NCBI GenBank assembly: GCA_934317215.1
Contig: CAKREH010000012.1
Location: forward strand, 34,127 to 98,126
Length of the DNA: 64,000 bases
From: an uncultured Roseburia sp.
GTDB lineage: Bacteria; Bacillota; Clostridia; Lachnospirales; Lachnospiraceae
Reading direction: 5' to 3'
The notes under the pieces were generated by a model. The model ran no database searches. It worked only from the letters and a program-made list of their open reading frames with translations, and was not told where the DNA came from. This document shows, one piece after another, positions 34,600 through 43,838 of this stretch. The position numbers were made by a program, and so were the translations under genes. Each line of letters begins with the position of its first letter. Positions within the stretch are counted from its first letter, which is position 1.

Positions 34600-35907
34600 C
34601 TACTTTACTGCCTTAAATGCTTCATCAAGATCCTCAATGATGTCCCTGATATTCTCTGTTCCGATGGAAAGACGGATCGTGTTCGGGTAGATTCCCTGCT
34701 CTGCCAGCTCTGCCTCATTTAACTGTGCATGTGTGGTAGAAGCCGGATGAATGACAAGTGATTTCACATCTGCCACGTTTGCAAGTAAGGAAAAGATCTC
34801 AAGATTATCAATAAAATCTTTTGCTTTCTGCTCATCCCCTTTGATCTCAAAGGTAAAGATTGAACCGCCGCCGTTCGGGAAGTATTTTTTGTATAATTCC
34901 TGCTGCTTCTTATCCTCTGTAACGGATGGGTGATGTACTTTTTCCACCTGTGGATGATTGTTTAAATACTCTACAACCTTTAATGCATTTTCCACATGAC
35001 GCTCTACACGCAGGGACAATGTTTCAAGTCCCTGTAAAAACATAAATGCGTGGAACGGTGAAATCGTTGCCCCGGTGTCACGGAGTAAGATTGCACGGAT
35101 TCTTGTGACAAATGCTGCAGAACCTGCTGCCTGTGAAAAACTGATTCCGTGATAGCTCGGGTTCGGTTCCGTGATAGCAGGGAACTTACCGGATGCCTCC
35201 CAGTCAAATTTTCCACTGTCGACGATGACACCGCCGATTGCGGTTCCATGTCCGCCAATGAACTTTGTTGCAGAATGAACCACAATGTCTGCGCCGTATT
35301 CGATCGGTCTGAGCAGATACGGAGTTGCAAATGTATTGTCCACAACAAGTGGAATTTTATGCGCATGGGCGATCTTTGCGATTGCCTCAATGTCGCTGAC
35401 ATCTGAGTTTGGATTTCCAAATGTCTCTATGTAAAGAGCCTTGGTGTTGTCCTGGATCGCTTTTTCAAAATTTGAAACATCCAGCGGATCAACAAAAGTT
35501 GTTGTGATTCCATAGTCCGGAAGTGTATGCTCTAACAGGTTATAGGAACCACCGTAAATATTATTCGCTGCAACGATATGGTCGCCGGCATGTGCAAGGT
35601 TTTCGATCGTGTATGTGATCGCTGCTGCACCGGATGCAACTGCAAGTGCGGCAGCACCGCCCTCTAATGCTGCAATTCTTTTTTCAAATACATCCTCGGT
35701 CGGATTGGTAAGTCTTCCGTAGATGTTACCAGCATCTTTCAGGCCAAAACGGTCTGCTGCGTGCTGGCTGTTATGGAATACATAGGAAGATGTTGCATAG
35801 ATCGGCACTGCTCTTGCGTCAGTGACCGGATCTGCCTCCTCCTGTCCTACATGTAACTGCAAAGTTTCGAAACCCAGATTTCTTTCGCTCAAATGTTTCT
35901 TGCCCAT
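34600..35907 (-). CDS. metY: O-acetylhomoserine sulfhydrylase
   Basis: 435-residue PLP enzyme of the Cys/Met metabolism family (O-acetylhomoserine aminocarboxypropyltransferase). FETLQLHVGQEEADPVT and YGRLTNPTEDVFEKRIAAL are seen near the N-terminus, and the PLP lysine in VVHSATKFIGGHGTAIGG. It can make homocysteine directly from sulfide. It is 34 bases downstream of nifU in the same orientation. Confidence 0.93.
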   Translation of the reverse strand: MGKKHLSERNLGFETLQLHVGQEEADPVTDARAVPIYATSSYVFHNSQHAADRFGLKDAGNIYGRLTNPTEDVFEKRIAALEGGAAALAVASGAAAITYTIENLAHAGDHIVAANNIYGGSYNLLEHTLPDYGITTTFVDPLDVSNFEKAIQDNTKALYIETFGNPNSDVSDIEAIAKIAHAHKIPLVVDNTFATPYLLRPIEYGADIVVHSATKFIGGHGTAIGGVIVDSGKFDWEASGKFPAITEPNPSYHGISFSQAAGSAAFVTRIRAILLRDTGATISPFHAFMFLQGLETLSLRVERHVENALKVVEYLNNHPQVEKVHHPSVTEDKKQQELYKKYFPNGGGSIFTFEIKGDEQKAKDFIDNLEIFSLLANVADVKSLVIHPASTTHAQLNEAELAEQGIYPNTIRLSIGTENIRDIIEDLDEAFKAVK

Positions 35908-35941
35908 AGATCACTTCTCCTTCATTTGATATTTTTATTTT

Positions 35942-36379
35942 TTAGTATTCTTCTTCCTCTTCTTTTTCGCTGATATCATTTACCGGACGCTCCAATCCTT
36001 TGATCTTGATACCGTTTTTCTCTGCATAATCCCAGAGTGCTGCATGGATTGCTTCCTCAGCTAACAGGGAACAGTGTACCTTTACCGGTGGAAGTCCGTC
36101 TAATGCTTCCATAACAGCTTTATTGGTAACTTCAAGTGCTTCCTGGATTGTTTTTCCTTTTACAAGCTCGGTTGCCATACTGCTGGTTGCAACGGCTGCA
36201 CCGCATCCAAATGTCTTGAATTTTGCTTCCTGAATGATACCGTTATCGTCAATATCAAGATACATTCGCATGATATCGCCGCATTTTGCATTACCAACGG
36301 TACCTACACCGCTTGGATTCTCCATCTCTCCAACGTTTCTCGGATGATTAAAATGATCCATTACTTTCTCACTGTACAT
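35942..36379 (-). CDS. nifU: Fe-S cluster scaffold NifU/IscU-like
   Basis: 145 residues; starts MYSEKVMDHFNHPRNVGEM. The three cluster-ligand cysteines are in GNAKCGDIMRMYL, FKTFGCGAAVATSSM and KVHCSLLAEEAI. It receives sulfur from the adjacent NifS and assembles 2Fe-2S/4Fe-4S clusters. An acidic tail (EKEEEEEY) ends the protein. The nifS-nifU pairing is the common clostridial Fe-S operon. Confidence 0.95.
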   Translation of the reverse strand: MYSEKVMDHFNHPRNVGEMENPSGVGTVGNAKCGDIMRMYLDIDDNGIIQEAKFKTFGCGAAVATSSMATELVKGKTIQEALEVTNKAVMEALDGLPPVKVHCSLLAEEAIHAALWDYAEKNGIKIKGLERPVNDISEKEEEEEY

Positions 36380-36431
36380 ATCTGATTTCTCCTTTTTATC
36401 TCTTTACGCTCAATTTATTCTGATAGAAATT

Positions 36432-36511
36432 TTATATCAACCCTATTTACCGGTTCTGTTTTTTTACAAATTTATATCAATCCTGATTACTGATTCTGTT
36501 TTTTTACAAAA
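36432..36511. repeat. Tandem duplication at the nifS 3' end
   Basis: About 40 bases occur twice (36432-36470 and 36473-36511). The right copy contains the last codons and stop of nifS (FVKKQNQ stop); the left copy would encode FVKKQNR stop. A local duplication that left the reading frame intact. Confidence 0.75.
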
Positions 36512-37671
36512 TCCTCATATAATGGGGACATACCACGCAGACGCTCGATGATCTTCTTTAACTCGTCTACGGTATAGTCGATCTCTTCCATCGTGTTCTT
36601 CTCGGATAAAGTCAGACGCAGGGAACCGTGTGCGATCTCATGCGGCAGACCGATTGCAAGAAGTACATGGGACGGGTCTAAGGAACCTGAAGTACATGCA
36701 GATCCACTGGAACCGCAGATACCTGCCTGATCTAAAAGGATCAGCATGGACTCTCCCTCGATAAAACGGAAGCAGAAGTTTGCATTGTTCGGCAGACGGT
36801 CTGTGCGGTGTCCGTTTAATCTGGTATAAGGGATCTCTTTTAATACACGCTCGATCAGGTGGTCTCTGAGTGCGATCTCTTTTGCACTGCGCTCTGCCAT
36901 ATTCTCTTTTGCAAGTTTTGCAGCTGTACCGATTCCGACGATACCCGGAACATTGTGTGTACCTGCACGGCGTTTTCTCTCCTGTGCACCGCCGTGGATG
37001 AAGGAACGGATTTTAACGCCTTTGCGGATATACATCACACCAATACCCTTTGGTCCGTTGATCTTGTGGCCGCTTGCGCTTAACATATCGATGTTCATCT
37101 CTTCCACGTCGATCGGAATATGTGCAAATGCCTGTACCGCATCTGTGTGGAATAATACGCCATGGTCATGTGCGATCTTACCGATCTCTTTGATCGGCTC
37201 GATCGTTCCGATCTCATTGTTTGCTGACATAATGGAAATTAAGATCGTATCCGGGCGGATCGCTTTCTCTAATTCCTCAAGGCTGATCTTTCCATCCTCA
37301 TCAACATCCAGATAAGTTACCTCATAACCTTTCTGCTCTAAATATGCACAGGTGTGAAGAATTGCATGATGTTCGATCCTGCTTGTGATGATATGTTTTC
37401 CTTTGGACTCATATGCCTCTGCGGTTGCCTTTAATGCCCAGTTGTCTGACTCGCTGCCGCCGCCGGTAAAATAGATATCCTCAGTTCTTGCATTAATAAG
37501 CGCTGCGACATTTGCCCTTGCCTCATCGACTGCCTTTTTGCTCTCCCCTGCGAAAGAATAGATTGCAGAAGGGTTGCCGTAGTGTTCTGTAAAATATGGA
37601 AGCATTGCATCTAATACTTCCGGATATACCTGTGTGGTTGCTGCATTATCTAAATAAATTAATTTTGCCAT
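36487..37671 (-). CDS. nifS: Cysteine desulfurase NifS
   Basis: 394 residues. MAKLIYLDNAATTQVYPEVL at the start, TGGGSESDNWALKA, the PLP lysine in SASGHKINGPKGIG near residue 200, and the active-site cysteine in CGSSGSACTSGSLDP. Provides persulfide to the NifU scaffold. First gene of the operon; its promoter carries a perfect palindrome. Confidence 0.96.
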   Translation of the reverse strand: MAKLIYLDNAATTQVYPEVLDAMLPYFTEHYGNPSAIYSFAGESKKAVDEARANVAALINARTEDIYFTGGGSESDNWALKATAEAYESKGKHIITSRIEHHAILHTCAYLEQKGYEVTYLDVDEDGKISLEELEKAIRPDTILISIMSANNEIGTIEPIKEIGKIAHDHGVLFHTDAVQAFAHIPIDVEEMNIDMLSASGHKINGPKGIGVMYIRKGVKIRSFIHGGAQERKRRAGTHNVPGIVGIGTAAKLAKENMAERSAKEIALRDHLIERVLKEIPYTRLNGHRTDRLPNNANFCFRFIEGESMLILLDQAGICGSSGSACTSGSLDPSHVLLAIGLPHEIAHGSLRLTLSEKNTMEEIDYTVDELKKIIERLRGMSPLYEDFVKKQNQ

Positions 37672-37801
37672 GATATCGTTCCTTTCTTTATCCTTATCTT
37701 ATCCATTTTATACGCTGCTCATACTAGCGGAAAGTCCGTATATTCTGTGTGTATCCATCATCATTCTGTTTTATTTCCTAGTTTGTTGATATGATATAAG
37801 T

Positions 37802-37839
37802 ATTATACATCATCAATTCCTATTGTCAAGATAGGAATT
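37802..37839 (-). promoter_or_regulatory. nifS promoter with Rrf2-type operator
   Basis: Consensus promoter TTGACA (37829-37824) - 16 bases - TATAAT (37807-37802). A perfect palindrome AATTCCTAT - 7 bases - ATAGGAATT (37815-37839) covers the -35 box. The same ATAGGAATT half beside a TGTCAA block is found in the promoter of the Rrf2 gene near 45.1 kb. The 190 bases between this promoter and the next plus-strand gene show no further feature. Confidence 0.75.
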
Positions 37840-38032
37840 GCATTTTTTTGTGCAAAAACAAGAACAATCTGTTTCCATTTAAATCAAGTGACAACCCTCC
37901 TATATAATGCTATAATAAATCGTCAAACGCAACAAATATCTTAATATTCTGACAGATGATATTTTGCAGTAAATGTTTTACAAATAGAATTTAATGATGC
38001 CTCAAAATCGGGGGGCAGGAATGGAGACTATT

Positions 38033-39058
38033 ATGAACCAGTTATTTTCACCGGAACTGATTCCGGATTATATGCACGCACACCCGGAGTACGGGGTAAA
38101 ACGTATTTTGACCTACACGGTCTATCGCTTTTTGTCCTTTGCAGGAAAAGAGGATGATACACTTGCCGCTTATATAAAAGAAACGTTATTTCCAATGGAA
38201 GATGCGCTCGACTTTTCCCTGATCGACGATTATCTGGCTCTGGATCCTTATTTTTGTCCGGTACCGGAGGAGGGCAGTTTTGATGCCTTTTTCTTATATA
38301 CCGCAATCAGCATCTTAGAGAATGCTTTTGACGAATTTGCATTAGGCGATGAGCTTGCCATCATTGATGACCTGATCCTGACAAAATATCCGGTACTTGG
38401 CTCTGTTGCTTTAGACGATGCTGATATCCGTCTGGATGCACTCATCGGCAGCGGTGCGGAGTTTTATGCCGTTTTATATCTGGCTCTGACGAGATATCCG
38501 TCAGCACTTGGTTCACTGCTTCCGCAGTTTGGCGCCGCTTACCATGACAGTTACCAGTTCACCGGCGACGACACAGCGCTTTACGATTTCATGGATGAAT
38601 ATTTTGAAACGAAAAACTGTATGCTGCAGCCATTTTTCGTGGAACTTTCCAACACGCTTGTTGACGCAACACTCGGCTATTACAAGACTGACCTTGAAAC
38701 ATTGCTCGCAGCCGAAGTTCCGGGACTTTTAAGTGGAACGGCTTCCCGTTTTGCCGTGCAGAAACGTTTCGGTGCGCTCGGACTCACCAGACTGCCGGAC
38801 CACGATACCTGTCTGGCACTGTTATCCGAATCCTTCCGCTATGCAGCACTTTATGAGCTGCGCAGCAACCTCTTTGACTATCACCTTGAAGAAGACCGTC
38901 TGGTGACTGCGGACAACTGGAAAGATACCATCCGTTTTCACTTCATGCAGTATCAGCATATTTATGAGCAGGCACTCGACGGATTTTATGCGGCTGTGCT
39001 TTCCAGAAAGCTGCTGCTCGCAGAGTTTTCGGAGGAATTAAAAAAACTGGGGTTCTAG
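38033..39058 (+). CDS. Conserved hypothetical protein, acidic, helical
   Basis: 341 residues, not recognised. Strongly acidic and rich in Leu, Asp and aromatic residues (FSLIDDYLALDPYF, FDEFALGDELAIIDDLIL, YDFMDEYFETKNC), predicted mostly helical, with no membrane segment or signal peptide. The start at 38033 has GGAG six bases upstream; two earlier in-frame ATGs lack spacing. It is a single gene with its own terminator. No function is proposed. Confidence 0.7.
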   Translation: MNQLFSPELIPDYMHAHPEYGVKRILTYTVYRFLSFAGKEDDTLAAYIKETLFPMEDALDFSLIDDYLALDPYFCPVPEEGSFDAFFLYTAISILENAFDEFALGDELAIIDDLILTKYPVLGSVALDDADIRLDALIGSGAEFYAVLYLALTRYPSALGSLLPQFGAAYHDSYQFTGDDTALYDFMDEYFETKNCMLQPFFVELSNTLVDATLGYYKTDLETLLAAEVPGLLSGTASRFAVQKRFGALGLTRLPDHDTCLALLSESFRYAALYELRSNLFDYHLEEDRLVTADNWKDTIRFHFMQYQHIYEQALDGFYAAVLSRKLLLAEFSEELKKLGF

Positions 39059-39074
39059 TCCCCCAGTTTTTTTA
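39047..39074. terminator. Convergent terminator
   Basis: Stem AACTGGGG / CCCCAGTT followed by Ts. It overlaps the stop of the hypothetical gene and also faces the end of the CNNM gene at 39096. Confidence 0.8.
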
Positions 39075-39095
39075 TACGAGAATATATCTTCTGAT

Positions 39096-40361
39096 TTATT
39101 CTTTTTCTTCCTCTTCCGATTCCCGCAGGTCGCGTATCCTCACCTGCTCGATCCGTTTGCCGGACATCTCTGTCACTTCTATCTCAAGTTTAAATTCCTC
39201 ATCCGTATGAAAATCTCCGGCTTTCGGTATACATTCAAACAGTTCCATCACCCAGCCGCTGACGGTCTGCACATCAAATTCTGCCTCGCGGTCTAAACAT
39301 TCAAACAGTTTTTCCACTTTTGTTTTTCCGGCAACCACATATTCATTGTCGCTGATGCGCTCAATTTCTGTCTCGACCTTATCGTGCTCATCCCAGATCT
39401 CACCGACAAGTTCCTCTAAAATATCTTCAAGCGTAATGATTCCAGCCGTTCCGCCATACTCATCCATCGCAACCGCAATGTGCAGTTTCTTCTGCTGAAG
39501 CTCCCGCAAAAGATCATCGATCTTTTTATTTTTCGGTGTAAAAATAACCGGTCGCACTGAGTCACGGATCGTCACATCCGAACGGTAAATAAAGTTGTAA
39601 AAATCTTTCTGATATAAAATACCAATGATCTGGTCAATATTTTCCTCATAGACCGGAAGTCTCGAATATCCGGTGTCCGCAAATATTTTGGCGATCTCAT
39701 CTTTTGGCATATCCACCGGGATACCGACAATATCAATTCGCGGTGTGTAAATATCCACCGCCTCTAACTCGTCAAACTCGATCGCGCTGCGGATCAGTAC
39801 ACGCTCATCTTCTCCGATACCGCCGCCTGCCTGTGCCTCATCCACAATGGTGAGCAGTTCTTCTTCTGTAATTCCCGGCTCCTCTTCTGAATTAAAGATG
39901 TGTGACAGCAGTTTTTTCCACTGTGCAAACACAAAATTAACCGGTGTCAGGATTTTTACCAGAACAGCAATGATCGGTGCGGAAAACAGTGCAAATTTGT
40001 CCGGTGATTCTTTTGCAATGCTTTTTGGTGAAATCTCACCAAAGATCAAAACCAGAACTGTCGTAACGATCGTTGAAACACTGGCTCCCTTCGCATCCCC
40101 AAGCATTTTTACAAACAGAATCGTTGCTAAGGAGGAAGATAAAATATTTACAATATTGTTTCCGATCAGGATCGTTGACAACAGGTTGTCGTACTTTTCT
40201 TCCAGTTCAAGCACCAGCGCCGCCCGTTTATTTCCTTTGTCTGCCATATTTTTCATGCGAATCCGGTTCAGAGACAAAAATGCGGTCTCCGTCGCCGAAA
40301 AATATGCTGACATGATCAGGCATATCGCAATAATGATAAAAAACAATGAGTCACTTCCCAT
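39096..40361 (-). CDS. CNNM/CorC (HlyC) family transporter-like protein
   Basis: 421 residues. A CNNM/DUF21 membrane domain (residues 5-180; SATETAFLSLNRIRMKN, STILIGNNIVNILSSSLA) is followed by two CBS domains (TPRIDIVGIPVDMP, AVAMDEYGGTAGIITLEDI) and a CorC_HlyC C-terminal domain, then an acidic tail. The family is linked to magnesium/cobalt efflux; the hemolysin name is historical. The start at 40361 has AGAGGA about 12 bases upstream. Confidence 0.92.
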   Translation of the reverse strand: MGSDSLFFIIIAICLIMSAYFSATETAFLSLNRIRMKNMADKGNKRAALVLELEEKYDNLLSTILIGNNIVNILSSSLATILFVKMLGDAKGASVSTIVTTVLVLIFGEISPKSIAKESPDKFALFSAPIIAVLVKILTPVNFVFAQWKKLLSHIFNSEEEPGITEEELLTIVDEAQAGGGIGEDERVLIRSAIEFDELEAVDIYTPRIDIVGIPVDMPKDEIAKIFADTGYSRLPVYEENIDQIIGILYQKDFYNFIYRSDVTIRDSVRPVIFTPKNKKIDDLLRELQQKKLHIAVAMDEYGGTAGIITLEDILEELVGEIWDEHDKVETEIERISDNEYVVAGKTKVEKLFECLDREAEFDVQTVSGWVMELFECIPKAGDFHTDEEFKLEIEVTEMSGKRIEQVRIRDLRESEEEEKE

Positions 40362-40429
40362 AAAAAAATAATTCCTCTCTTTCCACGCAAAAAAGCATAG
40401 CTGCACCTGTTTGTCTCTCCAAACGGCAG

Positions 40430-40519
40430 TTATGCTTTCTCATATTTCAATATTGATCTTTTCATTTTGTTATTCTGATTCGGGTAAGGATCCGCGTCCC
40501 CGTCCGCACTGTCTAACAT
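40430..40519 (-). CDS. Possible 29-residue small protein
   Basis: Short frame starting MLDSADGDADPYPNQNNKMK after a good site (AATGGAG five bases before the ATG). It lies 68 bases upstream of the CNNM gene. Its leader is a copy of the repeat also found before ldh. It has an acidic start and a basic end. It could be a leader peptide or a real small protein; only the ribosome site and context support it. Confidence 0.3.
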   Translation of the reverse strand: MLDSADGDADPYPNQNNKMKRSILKYEKA

Positions 40520-40548
40520 AGTACTCTCCATTCTTGCGCTGTTTTTTG

Positions 40549-40612
40549 CGCATCTTAAGTTTGCGCGTAAGCACAAATCTTGCGTGTGAAAAATCTTATT
40601 TTTCACACTACT
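40549..40612 (-). repeat. Leader repeat R4, copy 1
   Basis: About 64 bases including GTGTGAAAAAT-CTT-ATTTTTCACAC (hairpin) and a TTTGTGCTTACGCGCAAA-like hairpin. It is nearly identical to 63567-63627 upstream of ldh. The rest of 40520-40880 holds no gene apart from the promoter below. Confidence 0.7.
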
Positions 40613-40758
40613 CTCCATTTCTGCATGTGAACAATGTTACCTTTCACATGATTTTCATATAAATTGTGCTATGGATGTATTATATCAAAACGCATTCTGC
40701 ATAGCAAGGAATTTTTATCCATTTTCCGGTTCTGTACCCGCTAAAATACAAATAAAAT

Positions 40759-40787
40759 TTGCTGTTGTCTTTGAATTATGGTATACT
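40759..40787 (+). promoter_or_regulatory. Promoter of the DtxR-like gene
   Basis: TTGCTG - 17 bases - TATACT, with an extended TGG before the -10. The leader of about 85 bases is GC-richer than its surroundings but shows no recognised riboswitch. Confidence 0.6.
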
Positions 40788-40880
40788 ATTATAAATATAT
40801 TTCAGACGGGGCACATTTTCCCTGATGGGATTTCGTTTCCTGTCAGGTGATCACCATATAGACAGAAAAGAGGTATTTTT

Positions 40881-41240
40881 ATGCAGGTAAATGAATCATC
40901 TGAGAACTATTTAGAGACCATCCTGGTACTGAGCAAACGTAACCCGGTCGTACGCTCCGTTGATATTGCCGAAGAGCTTGGTTTCAAAAAATCAAGTGTC
41001 AGCGTTGCAATGAAAAATTTACGCGAGAAAAATAATATTACCGTTACGAAAGAGGGATATATTTATCTGACCGATTCCGGCCGTGAAATTGCAGAAATGA
41101 TCTATGAGCGTCACGAACTGTTAACAGACTGGCTGACACGCCTCGGTGTCGACCCGAAAATTGCAGCAGAAGATGCATGCCGTATGGAGCATGTCATCAG
41201 CAAAGAAAGTTTTGATGCGATCAAAAAACATATTAAATAA
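40881..41240 (+). CDS. Short DtxR/MntR-family metal regulator
   Basis: 119 residues. A winged helix (SSENYLETILVLSKRNPVVRS, then DIAEELGFKKSSVSVAMKNL) is followed by the dimerisation/metal-binding helices (ERHELLTDWLTRLGVDPKIA, then DACRMEHVISKESFDAI). Residues E, C and H at the usual metal site are present (ERHE; CRMEH). It lacks an SH3-like third domain. Expected to sense iron or manganese. AAAGAGG precedes the ATG. Confidence 0.85.
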   Translation: MQVNESSENYLETILVLSKRNPVVRSVDIAEELGFKKSSVSVAMKNLREKNNITVTKEGYIYLTDSGREIAEMIYERHELLTDWLTRLGVDPKIAAEDACRMEHVISKESFDAIKKHIK

Positions 41241-41327
41241 CCTGATACATATACATCTATATATTAGTACATCGTTTTCACAAACAACAATCTGTGCATA
41301 TTTTAAACAGATCTGTAACCACAAAAA

Positions 41328-41372
41328 CAAGAGGTGCTCACCGGAACAGATTTCCGGAAGCACCTCTTGTTT
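41328..41372. terminator. Bidirectional terminator between dtxR-like gene and leuA
   Basis: Long stem AACAAGAGGTGCT / AGCACCTCTTGTT with an inner CCGGAA/TTCCGG, T-rich on both sides. It ends 1 base before the leuA stop. Confidence 0.85.
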
Positions 41373-41373
41373 T

Positions 41374-43380
41374 TTATTTATACTGCCTGCGGAACTGTAC
41401 CGGTGTCATCTCATACGCCTTTTTGAACAGGCGGTTAAAATGCTCCACGTTCTCATATCCCACACTCGCTGCGATCGACTCCACCGTCTGATTTGACTCT
41501 TTTAACAGTCTTCTCGCTTTTTTCATCCGCGCAGCCTTCACTGCATCCTGGAATGTCATACCGGATTTTTCCTTGATATATTTGGAAAGATACGGTTTGG
41601 AAAGTCCAAATTTTTCTGCCAGGACATCCATCGTCACATCCGCATAGTTATTCTGGATGTAATTCATGATCTCCATGATGCGTTCATCTCTGCCCTCAAT
41701 GATGTTTTCGCTTTTTGCCATCTTATTTGCGGCAGAAACCAGTGCTGCGATGGAACTCTTGATGATATCCTCATCCACGCCAACGCCCCAGAAATGTTTG
41801 CCCTGACAGATGATCTCCACATAAGCCGCTGCTTTTGAGGAAGAACCCTCTGAGATTGCATGCTCCTGATAGGTTGCCAGCTCATAGCTGATGCCAAAAT
41901 ACATCTTGATCGCGTTGCTGACCGCATCGAGGCGTCCGTTTCCGCTTGTCTCGATTACTCTGCGCTCACCGTTCTGCTCGATCGTCACTCTTGCGGCAAT
42001 GCCGTCTTTCTGCTCGAAATAGCACTCCGGAACATCAAATACATCCTTGATATTGACATAATTCCCGGTAAATACCTGATAGATCATATCCGGTGTCAGC
42101 TCTTCGTGTCTGTGATCGGATACACCTTTGATCAGATAACCAACTTCCTCTTTCATCTTATCCGGCAGGGACATGCCAAAGTTCTGTTTTAATACGAAAG
42201 CAACTCCTCCCTTACCGGACTGGCTGTTGATTCGGATCACATCGGATTCGTACTCTCTTCCGACATCCTTCGGATCGATCGGCAGATACGGAACATCCCA
42301 GCGCCCGCCGCTCTTTCCTGCCTCTCTCCATGCCATACCTTTTGAGATCGCATCCTGATGGGAACCGGAAAATGCAGTAAACACAAGATCTCCAGCATAC
42401 GGAGTACGCTCATAAACTCTCATTCTGGTAAAACGCTCATATTTCTCACGGATTGCTGCAATGTTGGAGAAATCAAGTTTCGGATCTACGCCGTGGCATA
42501 CCATATTCATTGCAAGTGTTACGATATCCACGTTTCCGGTACGCTCTCCATTTCCAAACAGAGTACCTTCCACACGGTCAGCTCCCGCTAATACACCAAA
42601 CTCTGCATCGCTGATGCCACATCCTCTGTCGTTGTGCGGATGTACGCTTAAGATCACGTTATCTCTGTATTTTAAATGTTTGTGAATATACTCGATCTGG
42701 CATGCAAATACATGCGGCATTGCAATCTGAACCGTAGTCGGAATGTTGATGATCGCTTTGTGTTCCTTATCCGGTTTCCACACATCCAGTACGGCATTGC
42801 AGACTTCCACAGCATAGTCAACCTCTGTTCCAGGGAAACTCTCCGGGCTGTACTCAAATGTAAAGTTTCCATCTGTCTGTGCTGCAAGATCTCTTAACAG
42901 AATCGCTCCATCCACTGCAAGCTTCTTTACTTCTTCCTTGCTCTTTTTAAAGACCTGCTCCCTCTGTGCAACAGAGGTGGAGTTGTAAAGATGGATCACT
43001 GCGTGCGGTGCGCCTTTGACTGCCTCAAATGTTTTTTTGATGATGTGCTCACGCGCCTGTGTTAAAACCTGTACCGTCACATCTTCCGGGATCATATTGC
43101 GCTCGATCAAGGCACGCATGAAATTGTACTCTGTCTCTGAAGCTGCCGGAAAACCAACCTCGATTTCCTTAAATCCGATATCTACAAGCATCTGGAAAAA
43201 TTCAATTTTTTCCTCTAAGCTCATCGGCTCGATCAGTGCCTGGTTGCCATCACGCAGATCCACGCTGCACCAGACCGGCGGCTTTTCGATTGCATCCTTC
43301 TTTACCCAGTCATATGTAACTTCCGGCGGCATAAAATATGCTTTTCCGTATTTTTCTGCAACATTAAAATTCATATTCAT
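41374..43380 (-). CDS. leuA: 2-isopropylmalate synthase fused to an AraC-type DNA-binding domain
   Basis: 668 residues. Residues 1-560 are a LeuA of the long (alpha-IPMS2) type: WCSVDLRDGNQALIEP, HPHNDRGCGISDAEFGVLAG, GTLFGNGERTGNVDIVT and the C-terminal LeuA dimer domain. From about residue 565 there is a complete AraC helix-turn-helix pair: IMNYIQNNYADVTMDVLAEK, FGLSKPYLSKYIKEKSG, then ESIAASVGYENVEHFNRLFK. No stop or frameshift separates them. LeuA commits ketoisovalerate to leucine synthesis. The fusion suggests the enzyme may also regulate transcription. It is read from a T-box leader. Confidence 0.9.
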   Translation of the reverse strand: MNMNFNVAEKYGKAYFMPPEVTYDWVKKDAIEKPPVWCSVDLRDGNQALIEPMSLEEKIEFFQMLVDIGFKEIEVGFPAASETEYNFMRALIERNMIPEDVTVQVLTQAREHIIKKTFEAVKGAPHAVIHLYNSTSVAQREQVFKKSKEEVKKLAVDGAILLRDLAAQTDGNFTFEYSPESFPGTEVDYAVEVCNAVLDVWKPDKEHKAIINIPTTVQIAMPHVFACQIEYIHKHLKYRDNVILSVHPHNDRGCGISDAEFGVLAGADRVEGTLFGNGERTGNVDIVTLAMNMVCHGVDPKLDFSNIAAIREKYERFTRMRVYERTPYAGDLVFTAFSGSHQDAISKGMAWREAGKSGGRWDVPYLPIDPKDVGREYESDVIRINSQSGKGGVAFVLKQNFGMSLPDKMKEEVGYLIKGVSDHRHEELTPDMIYQVFTGNYVNIKDVFDVPECYFEQKDGIAARVTIEQNGERRVIETSGNGRLDAVSNAIKMYFGISYELATYQEHAISEGSSSKAAAYVEIICQGKHFWGVGVDEDIIKSSIAALVSAANKMAKSENIIEGRDERIMEIMNYIQNNYADVTMDVLAEKFGLSKPYLSKYIKEKSGMTFQDAVKAARMKKARRLLKESNQTVESIAASVGYENVEHFNRLFKKAYEMTPVQFRRQYK

Positions 43381-43434
43381 TCTCCTTATCCTGTTTTAAC
43401 AATGATTCTATTTTCTGATTTATTTCCCATGAAT

Positions 43435-43760
43435 CAAAAAATCTCTGTATGCAAAACCTGTGTGGTTTTGTCATACAGAGACGCAAAATTTTCTTCACGC
43501 GGTACCACTCTGTTTCATGAATGACCTGTATCGTCATACATGCACTCATCCGGCACAATCATGCCTTTTCCCTCTTACGGCGGGCAATCCGTCCAAGCCT
43601 ACCCAGTACCATCTGCTCATTCATAATGCATCCGATTCCTTCAGCCGGCAGCTCCAAGGCGAGTTCACAACTTCACTCTGACTGCCTCGCACCTTCCGGC
43701 AGTTCTCTGATTTCCATTCCGCTGTTACTATTCCTTTTCATTGCATTTCATTTTCTGTTC
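43435..43760 (-). promoter_or_regulatory. T-box leader, leucine-type
   Basis: On the minus strand it contains the T-box sequence AGAGTGGTACCGCG (43514-43493 region). A terminator follows: CTCTGTATGACAAAACC / GGTTTTGCATACAGAG plus T-run, 43480-43435. The Stem I region has GTGAACTCGCC, whose CTC would be the leucine specifier. It reads uncharged tRNA-Leu and allows leuA transcription. A promoter-like TTGCGG - 18 - TATTAT precedes it at about 43790-43766. Confidence 0.93.
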
Positions 43761-43838
43761 TACATAATATCATACCTTTTTCGAGTTCCGCAAGGTGTGA
43801 TTTTATCAATTTTATTGATTTATTTTAATCTTTTATGT

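Noticed and set aside
40430..40618. Longer 62-codon version of the small frame upstream of the CNNM gene
   Set aside because: Its first half is the R4 repeat, which is non-coding in front of ldh; only the last 29 codons follow a good ribosome site.
40800..40875. Riboswitch (manganese or other) before the DtxR-like gene
   Set aside because: The leader has some pairing but none of the conserved blocks of the riboswitch classes I know.
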